Made by a program: the position numbers and the translations under genes | Part shown: positions 32,162 through 40,939 of the stretch, in pieces | Position numbering within the stretch: position 1 is the stretch's first letter | Layout: each line of letters starts with the position of its first letter | The notes under the pieces: generated by a model | Seen by the model: the letters and a program-made list of their open reading frames with translations, nothing else | Told to the model about the DNA's origin: nothing | Database searches by the model: none | DNA from: Legionella gratiana | Lineage (GTDB): Bacteria; Pseudomonadota; Gammaproteobacteria; Legionellales; Legionellaceae | Length of the DNA: 64,000 bases | Assembly: GCF_001467695.1 (NCBI RefSeq) | Contig: NZ_LNYE01000022.1 | Coordinates: forward strand, 1 to 64,000 | Direction: 5' to 3'

Positions 32162-34177
32162 ATGACAGTAAGCAAGCGTGAGCCTAAAAAATCCATAACC
32201 CACTTTGTTGTATTTGGCGATAGCCTTTCTGACGGTAAAAACATGGGAGAAAAGTTTTCTTTTCTCGGTTCATGGGTAAAAAGCTTATGGCTCAAAGCAT
32301 TAGGATTAGATAAGTCTCCTCATGAGCGCTTTACTAATGGTTATACGTGGGCAGATTCGCTTAGAGCAACTCTTATTAGCAAGTTTCTTAATGACGACAA
32401 AATAAAAAAAGATTCAATACATCGTTTTGGAAAATATAATCTGAATAATGCAGATATCAGCGATGATGTTCTTTCTCAATCACCTTATAAACGAAAAAGA
32501 TATACTTTGGATGAAGTTAGAGCTGAATCAAACGAAGTGAAACGTAAGAAACGCGTAGAAGATCGAGAAGAAGGGCATCTATTTACGACAAGGCAAGAGG
32601 ATGCCCCTGAGGACCTGATAAATCCTGGGCATATAGTCGATAATACCGATATCGCTGATGTTGCAATCGCGTACCGGCATAAAACGAAGTCCCAACGTAC
32701 CGCTCTTCATAAAAAATTGGGACTTTTAAAAGCTCCTGTTCTTCAAGAATCTTCTGATGATGTATCTGATCAGGTCATTACTGATCCTCGTTACAGCAAA
32801 TACATTCAAGAATATTACTCACTCGATGATGGCCGTACTGCTCAATATAATGGGCAAACGTTCTTCAAAAATTACAGTCAGGGCGGTGCAACATCTTATG
32901 ATTACAGCTGGAAGGGGCTTTTTCTTTCCTTGCTTTCACCGTTTACTTCGATAAAGCTATTTTTTACCCGCTTAATTGTATCCAACTTATCAAAGCAGGT
33001 AGATCAGTTCTTAGCTGATATTGAGAAACAAGAGGATTATGAGGATAAAGAAAAGACACTGATTACTGTATTTTCTGGCGCTAATGATTTAATCACAGTT
33101 AACTCCGAACCCACAAAAGAAGCAGCGGATCTTGCAGTACAAAGTAATATCGATAACATTGAGAAATTGATTCAACAAGGTTATAAAAATATTGTTCTTT
33201 GTAATTTGCCTGATTTATCATTAACCCCGCGTTTTCAGGGGACATCAAAAGAAGGCCAAGCTCACGAAATAACAGCATATTTTAATACGCAGCTTGAAGA
33301 GAAATACAAAGAATTACAAGATAAATACCCTAGCTGTTCCATTGATTTTTTCAATATCAATTCTGTCTTTACTAAGATATATACTGATGTTCGCGATAAC
33401 CCACAATCAGAATATGCTCAATACTTTGACCGCAAAAAACTAAAAGAAGCTTATAAAGATTCAGCGGACTATACAATGACTCCTGAAAGAACATCTCCAG
33501 GTTCTAAACATATGTTTTGGGATGATGTACATCCAACTGCTACGATGCACGCCTTGTTGATGTCTGAATTTTATAAAAGTAAAGAAATTTTAGGTAAATA
33601 TAAAATTGCAGCGCCATTAGAACAAAGTCCTGAGCAATTATGCAAAAAATTCAGACAAAAATATCATGAAAAATTAAATGATTCTTGGTTTGGATTGTCG
33701 CATTCAAATAAAGAACTTTCTATTAATTATAAAGAACCAGCTAAAGCGCTGGAGACTATATTGCGCTTTGCACTTGATAAAAATAACAAAAAAGCAGACT
33801 ACATACGCAAAGCAATGATTGATCTAGGTTGGTGGGTAAATAATGAGCCAAACATGTGTATCCCTGCTCTGGCCGATGCCATGTGGATTTTAGATCCTAA
33901 TTTAGCACGGAAGTTAGAGGCAAAATTGGATCCTCATTTGGAACAACCACAATCTAATTCGCCTAGAATGATGATGGGAGCCTTAAAGGGGGAAGTACCT
34001 CATCACAAAACAGTTTCTTCAGACCTTGCTTTGCCACCTGAAGTTGAGAAAAAATTAAAAATGATGCAAAAGTCTCCTAATAAAGATAAGGAAGTTACTT
34101 TGCCTAAACCAAAAATAAGTTCCACTTTGGAAACACAGGAACATTCAACAAGAGATACTGCTTTGACTTTCATTTAA
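32162..34177 (+). CDS. Large GDSL/SGNH esterase-like protein, effector candidate
   Basis: A 671-residue protein. The SGNH hydrolase blocks are THFVVFGDSLSDG (nucleophile Ser21), TVFSGANDLI (Asn308) and MFWDDVHPTATMHALL (Asp454 and His457). An insertion of about 170 charged residues separates block I from block II (KNYSQGGATSYDY), and a ~180-residue C-terminal extension follows the catalytic core. Relatives in Legionella (PlaA, PlaC) are phospholipases/acyltransferases with signal peptides. This protein has none, so translocation by Dot/Icm is more likely. The start is ATG 32162, because the in-frame upstream GTG at 32138 lies close to the predicted transcription start. A PmrA-type box lies upstream. 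Confidence 0.82.
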   Translation: MTVSKREPKKSITHFVVFGDSLSDGKNMGEKFSFLGSWVKSLWLKALGLDKSPHERFTNGYTWADSLRATLISKFLNDDKIKKDSIHRFGKYNLNNADISDDVLSQSPYKRKRYTLDEVRAESNEVKRKKRVEDREEGHLFTTRQEDAPEDLINPGHIVDNTDIADVAIAYRHKTKSQRTALHKKLGLLKAPVLQESSDDVSDQVITDPRYSKYIQEYYSLDDGRTAQYNGQTFFKNYSQGGATSYDYSWKGLFLSLLSPFTSIKLFFTRLIVSNLSKQVDQFLADIEKQEDYEDKEKTLITVFSGANDLITVNSEPTKEAADLAVQSNIDNIEKLIQQGYKNIVLCNLPDLSLTPRFQGTSKEGQAHEITAYFNTQLEEKYKELQDKYPSCSIDFFNINSVFTKIYTDVRDNPQSEYAQYFDRKKLKEAYKDSADYTMTPERTSPGSKHMFWDDVHPTATMHALLMSEFYKSKEILGKYKIAAPLEQSPEQLCKKFRQKYHEKLNDSWFGLSHSNKELSINYKEPAKALETILRFALDKNNKKADYIRKAMIDLGWWVNNEPNMCIPALADAMWILDPNLARKLEAKLDPHLEQPQSNSPRMMMGALKGEVPHHKTVSSDLALPPEVEKKLKMMQKSPNKDKEVTLPKPKISSTLETQEHSTRDTALTFI

Positions 34178-34337
34178 GCATTCATTTTAGAGCCCGAATT
34201 CATAGTTCCTCTTTTTATTGGTTGAAAGGTGAATACAACGGCTCTAATCTCAGAGTAGTTATTACGTTTCTTTACTCGTAATGAAAACCCATTAATACTA
34301 TAATTCATTAGTATCTGTTGACGATTGGTTCCTATTG

Positions 34338-34440
34338 CCTACGTGTCGCGCTTTATGCGCAACATTCAGTGTTGCAGAAATCTAAATGTTGGTTCAATAG
34401 ACTTACACCGTTTGGATCCCGTGTAACGCAGGGACGTAGG
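34338..34440. repeat. Degenerate REP-like inverted repeat with internal hairpins
   Basis: CCTACGT (34338-34344) and ACGTAGG (34434-34440) are complementary ends. Inside are GCAACA/TGTTGC (34359-34375) and TTACAC/GTGTAA (34403-34426). The segment GGATCCC and then GGGACGTAGG resembles, from memory, a REP element common in Legionella. It ends 36 bases before the next start and might also form a structured 5' leader. Confidence 0.5.
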
Positions 34441-34476
34441 GGAGCAGAAACTCTAATCAAATGAGGATAAGTTTTA

Positions 34477-37400
34477 ATGTATCTTGAATCCAATCAAATT
34501 GTATTCTCGCCGTCAGATCTGACTCTATTTATGGAGAGCCCTTTTGCTTCATGGATGGAACATCTCGCAATGACTCATCCACACTTAGTACCTACTCCTG
34601 ACGAATGTGATGAGCTGCTCAGTGTTTTGCATGAGATGGGAAATCAACATGAATCAGAAGTATTCGCTGCATTTGAAGCTAGAGGATTAACGATTGCTAA
34701 TTTGTATAAGCGGACTGATTCATATCAAGCCACTATGGATGCTATGAAAAATGGGATAGATGTAATTTATCAAGCCCATTTGGAATTGTCTCCATTTAGA
34801 GGATATGCTGATTTTTTGATTAAAATCCAAGGGAAAAGTATTTTTGGAGATTATTGCTATGAAATTTGGGATACTAAATTAGCGAAGTCTGTTAAGGTTG
34901 ATTTTCTGGTGCAATTATGTTGTTATGCTGAAATGCTTGGCGTAATGCAACAAGCAAGAGTAAAGCATATCACCCTTGTTCTGGGTAACAAGGAACAAAA
35001 ACGATTCCGTCTTAATGAGTATTTTTACTTCTACCAAAATCTTAAACACAAGTTTTTGTCGGTACATCAACACTTCGATCCTGCTAAATATCCCGATCCG
35101 GCTTTGTCTAAAAGTTGGGGAAGATGGAGTACACATGCCGAGAGTCTTCTATTAAAAGCAGATCATCTGATTCAGGTTGCTACGATTACCTCAGGACAAA
35201 TCAAAAAACTGGATCAAGCAGGCATCCATACTATGACTGCTTTAGCAAATTCTGATTATAAAACTGTAAAAGGAATAAAACCTGAACTATTCGAGCGGTT
35301 AAAAGCTCAGGCTAAAATTCAAAAAGAGAGTATTGGAAAGGATATTCCAGTTTATCAGTTAATTCATCATGAAAATGGAAAAAAATTGGGATTGGCTCTG
35401 CTACCTCCAAATTCAAAAAATGATATCTTTTTTGATATCGAAGGATTTCCTTTAGAAGAAGGAGGCTTGGAATATCTTTGGGGTGTGACTTATTTTGATG
35501 ATAATCATCAACGTCAATACATGGATTTTTGGGCACATGATCACGATCAGGAAAAAGAAAGTTTTAGATCATTTGTTGAATGGGTCTATAAAAGATGGCA
35601 GCAAGATCCTTCCATGCACATATATCATTATGCAAGCTATGAAATAACAGCTTGCCGCAAACTAATGAGTAGATATGGCGTGTGCGAGTATGAAGTGGAT
35701 CAGTTATTGCGCAATGAAGTATTTGTTGATTTATATAAAATCATAAAGGGTGCGCTATTAATTGGTGAATCGCGTTACTCCATTAAAAATGTGGAACACT
35801 TATACCGTGCTAAACGAGATACAGAAGTAGGTTCTGGTAGCGATTCAGTAGTTGTTTACGAGCGGTGGCGAGAAAACCCTGATGGTGATACTTGGCAAAC
35901 ATCAAAAATACTAAACGATATTCGCTCTTACAATATTGATGATTGTAACTCTACTCAGGAGTTGGTTGTCTGGTTAAGAGAAAAACAGGAAGCTTATGGT
36001 ATTTGTTTTCTTGGCAAAACGGAATTGATCGAACCCGAAATTAAAGAAGAAATCAACGAGCGTATTATACTTCGTGACAGATTGCTTGAACAAGCATTAC
36101 AAGCACATGTTGAAGGCCAAGAACAGTTATCTAAAATTTATTCTGTTATGGCATGGTCAATTGAATTTCATAGACGTGAATCCAAGCCTGTTTTTTGGCG
36201 GCTATTTGATCGATTAGGGTTAAGTGAGGAAGAGTTACTTGAAGATATAGATTGCCTGGCCTATTGTCTACGAACTGAAAAACCAGCCTATAAGCCTACT
36301 CCAAAAGCTCGTAATTTAGTTTACGAATATTCGTTTGATCCTGATCAGGAATTTAAAGGTAATGCAAAAGAGTATTACTTGTTAGGCTATGAGGCATCTG
36401 ATGGTAAAAACTTAAAAGCTACTTACTGTGATGAAGGCAGTGATTTGGATCAGGGGATTATAGCACTTCAAATAAAAAATGAACCTGAAAGCCCTATTAC
36501 CTTGATTCCAAATGAATATGTTAATCCTGATCCAATACCTCAGGCGATTATAAAACAGGCAGAGAAATTTGCCAAAGGAGCGTTAGCTCAATCTGCTATT
36601 GTTGATTTTTTAGGTAAATCTATCCCAAGGATTAAGGGACACACATCGGGTCAAGCAATAGCTTCAAGCCATGATCCCAATCAACGATTGAATGAGATTA
36701 TTCAAGCAGTTATTAATTTGAATAATAGTTATCTGACTATTCAAGGTCCACCGGGGTCTGGAAAGACCTATACGGGTAAACATTTAATTGCTGAACTGAT
36801 TAAAAAAGGAAAAAAAGTAGGTATATCTTCCAACAGCCATAAAGCCATAAACAATTTATTGATTAACACCGCCAAGTACTGCCATAAAGAAGGAATTATT
36901 GGGCATTTTGCGTGTACACGTAATACGGATTCAGTTATTGATGAATTGCAGATTAGTGTGCTGGAAAATAAATGTATAGCTGGCTTTTTGCAACCAGGAT
37001 GTGTCGTAGGAACTACGGCTTGGGGTTTTTCCAGAGATGATCTTGAACATGCGTTTGATTATCTTTTTATTGATGAGGCAGGGCAAGTTAGTGTTGCAAA
37101 CTTGATTGCTATGAGTAGATCAACCTCCAACATCATTTTAATGGGGGATCAGATGCAATTGGGGCAACCTTCTCAAGGCAGCCATCCAGAAGATAGTGGG
37201 TTGTCCATTCTCGATTATCTGTTGCATTCGACTCCGACTATTCCTGATTCAATGGGCGTATTTTTGGGGACAACTTATCGTATGCACTCGGCGGTCAATC
37301 AATTTATAAGTGAGGCTATATATGAAGGTAAACTTGAAACTGCTTCAGACAATGATGAGCAATTAATATCTATTCCTGTTGGATATCAGGGAGTTTTGAA

Positions 37401-37887
37401 CAAAGAGGCAGGAATTATCACGGTACCCGTTGTGCATGAAGGTAATACTCAAGCCAGTGATGAAGAAGTAGAACAAATAGTTTCTTTAGCCCATGAGTTA
37501 TTGGGGCGGATTTTTAGCACCAAAAACGGTCAACAAAGAACAATTGATTGGGAAGACATACTTTTTGTTGCTCCATATAATTATCAAGTTAATAAACTAA
37601 AAGCAGCCCTTGGAGATAAAGCAAGAGTAGGTAGTGTTGACAAATTCCAAGGACAAGAAGCACCAGTTGTATTTTTAAGTATGTGTGCAAGCAGTGCTCA
37701 TGAGTCGCCTCGTGGTTTAAATTTTCTTTTTGATAAAAATCGCATTAATGTTGCAGTTTCAAGAGCACAATGTATGGTTGTGATTGTGTATTCTCCAGCA
37801 TTGTTGGATTCTATACCAAAAAATGTAGAACAAATCAGTATGATGAATATTTTTTGTCAATTAGTAAAATCACCTTATTCAAAATAA
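34477..37887 (+). CDS. TM0106-type RecB-like nuclease fused to SF1 helicase
   Basis: A 1136-residue multidomain protein. Residues about 1-230 are a RecB-like nuclease (FRGYADFLIKI, then YEIWDTKLAKS with the catalytic D-x-K, and VQLCCYAEML as the Q-x3-Y motif). About 235-285 is a helix-hairpin-helix (IKKLDQAGIHTMTALANSD). About 305-480 is an RNase H-like nuclease (IFFDIEGFP, HYASYEITACR, SYNIDDCNST). About 730-1136 is an SF1 helicase with GPPGSGKTYTGKHL, FIDEAGQVSVANL, LGTTYRMH, VDKFQGQEAPVVFLSM and RINVAVSRAQ. The combination suggests end processing of nucleic acid, repair or mobile-element control. Its pathway is not defined. It appears intact. Confidence 0.9.
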   Translation: MYLESNQIVFSPSDLTLFMESPFASWMEHLAMTHPHLVPTPDECDELLSVLHEMGNQHESEVFAAFEARGLTIANLYKRTDSYQATMDAMKNGIDVIYQAHLELSPFRGYADFLIKIQGKSIFGDYCYEIWDTKLAKSVKVDFLVQLCCYAEMLGVMQQARVKHITLVLGNKEQKRFRLNEYFYFYQNLKHKFLSVHQHFDPAKYPDPALSKSWGRWSTHAESLLLKADHLIQVATITSGQIKKLDQAGIHTMTALANSDYKTVKGIKPELFERLKAQAKIQKESIGKDIPVYQLIHHENGKKLGLALLPPNSKNDIFFDIEGFPLEEGGLEYLWGVTYFDDNHQRQYMDFWAHDHDQEKESFRSFVEWVYKRWQQDPSMHIYHYASYEITACRKLMSRYGVCEYEVDQLLRNEVFVDLYKIIKGALLIGESRYSIKNVEHLYRAKRDTEVGSGSDSVVVYERWRENPDGDTWQTSKILNDIRSYNIDDCNSTQELVVWLREKQEAYGICFLGKTELIEPEIKEEINERIILRDRLLEQALQAHVEGQEQLSKIYSVMAWSIEFHRRESKPVFWRLFDRLGLSEEELLEDIDCLAYCLRTEKPAYKPTPKARNLVYEYSFDPDQEFKGNAKEYYLLGYEASDGKNLKATYCDEGSDLDQGIIALQIKNEPESPITLIPNEYVNPDPIPQAIIKQAEKFAKGALAQSAIVDFLGKSIPRIKGHTSGQAIASSHDPNQRLNEIIQAVINLNNSYLTIQGPPGSGKTYTGKHLIAELIKKGKKVGISSNSHKAINNLLINTAKYCHKEGIIGHFACTRNTDSVIDELQISVLENKCIAGFLQPGCVVGTTAWGFSRDDLEHAFDYLFIDEAGQVSVANLIAMSRSTSNIILMGDQMQLGQPSQGSHPEDSGLSILDYLLHSTPTIPDSMGVFLGTTYRMHSAVNQFISEAIYEGKLETASDNDEQLISIPVGYQGVLNKEAGIITVPVVHEGNTQASDEEVEQIVSLAHELLGRIFSTKNGQQRTIDWEDILFVAPYNYQVNKLKAALGDKARVGSVDKFQGQEAPVVFLSMCASSAHESPRGLNFLFDKNRINVAVSRAQCMVVIVYSPALLDSIPKNVEQISMMNIFCQLVKSPYSK

Positions 37888-37980
37888 TTCAACATTTCTA
37901 TCCTCCTCTTACTGTAACATAAGACGCTATACTCTTAGGGGTACCAAATTCTATTTTATCTCAACTGAAGCATTTTTATT

Positions 37981-38106
37981 GTCTTTTATGTCGAGCTCAC
38001 GTTAATGGCACTAAGTGAATCGTTTTTTGACTAAATCCTTCTCATGTCGACTTCCCTCGGGAAGTAGGGCCGGCCTTAACTTAGTGCCATTAGAACTCAC
38101 GTTAGT
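37981..38106. repeat. Nested inverted-repeat element in a palindromic repeat copy
   Basis: TAATGGCACTAAG (38002-38014) and CTTAGTGCCATTA (38080-38092) are perfect inverted ends. CTCACGTTA lies outside both ends (37996 and 38097), like a target duplication. Inside is ACTTCCCTCGGGAAGT. The outer left side (TTTTATGTCGAGCTCACGTTAA) is a half copy of the type B palindrome found at 42637. Confidence 0.65.
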
Positions 38107-39133
38107 CAGGAACAATATGTAATGCGACTCCTGTAAATTCTTTCTTAAAGTTTTCGAAACTGTCATAATATTCTGCAAATGAAGGATACAGTTTCACTGC
38201 ACCATTCTCAGGATCAATGACTTGAAACTGATCTTGCCATATCCTTGCAAACAAGACATGAAGGCCCTGGTTACTCAACGATCGAGATATAAGAAAGGTA
38301 AATCCTCCTTTAAAAAACTCGTTGTTTATCGAATAGGGATCTTCTATTTTTTGTATACTATATTGATTTATTTTATTTTTATTCTGATTAAACAGAGTAT
38401 ATTGATTTATAATATGTTGCGATAATTCAGGACGATTATTTTTAATTCTATTGCTTAGGTCTAATAAATCTTCAGTTTTTTCTACAAAATCTAGGCCGAT
38501 CATTTTTATTTTATATTGGCTTAGATAGAGAATTACCTTTTCAATATCTGATTGTTTGCCAGGTTCTAACCAAATTTGCTTATAAATTTGCAGTTCTTGA
38601 GTCCGCGTGGGTTCATGAATCAGTTTAAGTTCTTTCAAAACCATTAAAATACTACAGGCAAAACATGAATTTGGAAAAGTTTGTGTCAAAGGGATAAACT
38701 CGATATCAGAGAGGCTGTATAATGATTTTTCAATGCTATTTAATATTTTCGATAATTCAATATCTTCTAAAGCATAATCAGTCAATTCATTCGATGAGAC
38801 AATTAATTCTTCCAGACCCGAGATTAAGTGCCTACACAGTGCTTTGTTTTCAACCAAAATATGTTTTTTAATCTCTTGAGCAATATATTTTGTCTTATTA
38901 AAGCTTAGGTTGATATCCATTTTTTTTTGTTCTATCTCAAGACATATTTCGTTAAGACAATTTATAATTTCTCGTTGAAGAGAGATAGGAATATCTTTAC
39001 CAAATGTGATAACAATATTCTGTTCCAAATCATACTTACCTAATGAGTGAGTAGGCTCTCTCATTTTTTTCAGAAAAGACTGCAAAGAAATTAAAATCGC
39101 ATCACAGTTTGATTTTTTAAGATAAATGTTCAT
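38102..39133 (-). CDS. Papain-like cysteine protease candidate (C39-like triad)
   Basis: A 343-residue soluble protein I cannot place in a named family. The C-terminal half has a papain-fold triad by spacing: TQTFPNSCFACSILMVL (Gln151 oxyanion, Cys157 then helix), GLHVLFARIWQD (His292) and QFQVIDPENGAVKLYPSFAEY (Asp307). This H-h-h then IDP layout resembles C39-like or C58-like peptidases. The N-terminal ~140 residues are helical and unrecognised. There is no signal peptide; together with its low G+C and effector-rich context, this suggests a Dot/Icm effector. AGGAAAAGG precedes the ATG. The stop lies in the repeat at 37981-38106. Confidence 0.6.
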   Translation of the reverse strand: MNIYLKKSNCDAILISLQSFLKKMREPTHSLGKYDLEQNIVITFGKDIPISLQREIINCLNEICLEIEQKKMDINLSFNKTKYIAQEIKKHILVENKALCRHLISGLEELIVSSNELTDYALEDIELSKILNSIEKSLYSLSDIEFIPLTQTFPNSCFACSILMVLKELKLIHEPTRTQELQIYKQIWLEPGKQSDIEKVILYLSQYKIKMIGLDFVEKTEDLLDLSNRIKNNRPELSQHIINQYTLFNQNKNKINQYSIQKIEDPYSINNEFFKGGFTFLISRSLSNQGLHVLFARIWQDQFQVIDPENGAVKLYPSFAEYYDSFENFKKEFTGVALHIVPD

Positions 39134-39204
39134 GGCCTTTTCCTATTCAAAATAATAAAAAATACGTTAATTCAACGTTTTTTGGGTTGATTATTATGTG
39201 ATGT

Positions 39205-40731
39205 TCATCTTTTTCCACGCTTTGTTAAATTTTTTAGTAACCAATGAAAAAAATCTCGGGCGAGTTGCCTCACCAACGTATTCTTGCTTATTGTTACCAA
39301 GAGAGAAGACTCTGATGTCGTTGCTTTCTCACGTGAGGTCTGGGGTGTAGGTGTATCGATTGCTGTGCTTTGTTTTTCTGTAAGTATTTCTGCAGCGGAA
39401 TGTGGATTTTCCGGACGGGAATAGCGTTGGTACAAATGAGATTTGTTAAGTATTTGTTGTACTTCATTATCAGTTAATACACCCATTCTCGATTCTGGCG
39501 GCCTAATCATGCAGTGAATTAACGGAGTTGGTTCTCCTTCAGCGTCAAGAGCACTCAAAAGTGCCTCTCCAATGCTTAAAGCAGTTAGCATTTTTTCTGT
39601 ATCATAATAGGTTGATGGAGGGAAGTTTTGTGCCACTAATTTCATTGCTTGTCGATCTTTTGCCGTAAATGCACGTAGTGCGTGTTGAATTTTTAATCCC
39701 AGTTGTCCTAAAATAGCATCAGGAATATCGTTTGGCGTTTGAGTACAAAATATCAAACCAACCCCTTTGGAGCGAATTAATTTAACGATAGTTTCTAAAG
39801 TATTTAATAGGACTTTGCTGGCATTTTTGAAAATTAAATGCGCCTCATCAATAAATAAAACGAGTTTAGGCTTATCAGGATCCCCTAACTCAGGTAGTTG
39901 ACGATAAATATCAGTAAGTAACTTTAACATAAACGTTGAAAACAACTGAGGCCTATCCTGCATGTCCATTAAACGAACAATAGAGATCATTCCCTGGCCG
40001 TTTTCGTTATATTGTAATAAATCATCAATTTTAAAAGCGGGCTCCCCAAAAAAATGCTGGCCGCCTTGAGATTCTAACTCGACAATTTTGCGCATAATAG
40101 AACCTATCGAAGCTGTAGCAACACTACCATATTGTGATTCTATTTCTGCATTACCTTTTTTACTTTGTACGTATTGCAATAAGGATTTAAAATCGTGCAG
40201 ATCAACTAGAGGCATAGAGTGGTCTTTAGCATATTCAAAAATAATAGTGATTACTCCAGCCTGAGTTTCATTAATTCCTAACATCCTTGAAAACAAAAGG
40301 GGACCAAAGTCAGAAACAGTTGCACGTAAAGGAACACCAGGAACATCGCTTAGTGTCAGCAGCTCCACTGGGTATCCACGAGGCGTATAGGATACTTGCA
40401 GGGATTGGCATCGAGCCTCGATATCAGGCGTATCATTTCCTGGTTTTGCCAAACCGGAAATATCTCCTTTAATATCCATCACCAGACAAGGTACTCCAGC
40501 CAAGGACAATTGCTCGGAAAGCACTTGCATGGTTTTTGTTTTTCCACTACCTGTTGCGCCGGCAATTAAACCATGTCGGTTAAATGATTTGAGTACGAGA
40601 TGAACAGGGGCATTTGTTACTACTTTATCTTCAATAAGAATGCCTCCCAGTTGCAAGGAAGCGATACTTTTGGGTACTTGATAGGGAGTACTTAGATCCT
40701 CATACATACAAACATCCTTGTTAGGGTTCAT
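39205..40731 (-). CDS. yjgR: HerA-like ATPase, DUF853/YjgR type
   Basis: A 508-residue P-loop ATPase. Walker A is LIAGATGSGKTKTMQVLSEQ; Walker B is KLVLFIDEAHLIFKNA; IRSKGVGLIFCTQTPNDIPD is the sensor-like segment of HerA/FtsK ATPases; and the C-terminus has a Q/R-rich FTAKDRQAMKLVAQNF. YjgR proteins are widespread, about 500 residues long, hexameric and of unknown in vivo role. Start MNPNKDVCMYEDL is supported by length. The divergent HAD-like effector candidate lies 208 bases away, leaving room for both promoters. Confidence 0.85.
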   Translation of the reverse strand: MNPNKDVCMYEDLSTPYQVPKSIASLQLGGILIEDKVVTNAPVHLVLKSFNRHGLIAGATGSGKTKTMQVLSEQLSLAGVPCLVMDIKGDISGLAKPGNDTPDIEARCQSLQVSYTPRGYPVELLTLSDVPGVPLRATVSDFGPLLFSRMLGINETQAGVITIIFEYAKDHSMPLVDLHDFKSLLQYVQSKKGNAEIESQYGSVATASIGSIMRKIVELESQGGQHFFGEPAFKIDDLLQYNENGQGMISIVRLMDMQDRPQLFSTFMLKLLTDIYRQLPELGDPDKPKLVLFIDEAHLIFKNASKVLLNTLETIVKLIRSKGVGLIFCTQTPNDIPDAILGQLGLKIQHALRAFTAKDRQAMKLVAQNFPPSTYYDTEKMLTALSIGEALLSALDAEGEPTPLIHCMIRPPESRMGVLTDNEVQQILNKSHLYQRYSRPENPHSAAEILTEKQSTAIDTPTPQTSREKATTSESSLLVTISKNTLVRQLARDFFHWLLKNLTKRGKR

Positions 40732-40872
40732 ATGAATTAATTATACGCATTAATTTAAATTCTTGCCGTATATAAAAGCATTCCAGCTCCAAATATTCTT
40801 GAGAGAAAAATTGTTGAGAATTAAGTGAGAAGTCCAGGCTAGTAGAAAAATTCATCCGAATTGGAATGACTT

Positions 40873-40905
40873 ATTAACTTCTTGTTAATGTTACACAAGT
40901 AAACT
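40873..40905 (+). promoter_or_regulatory. Candidate PmrA-type operator for the HAD-like gene
   Basis: ATTAACTTC-TT-GTTAATGTT (40873-40892) keeps the TTAA-N7-TTAA, 11-base-period pattern of the PmrA box, but with more mismatches than the copies at 32097 and 49842. TAAACT at 40900-40905 lies at the same 7-base distance. Another -10-like TATAAC is at 40911. Confidence 0.35.
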
Positions 40906-40939
40906 TTCTATATAACACTATAGAACTCATGGAAATTAA

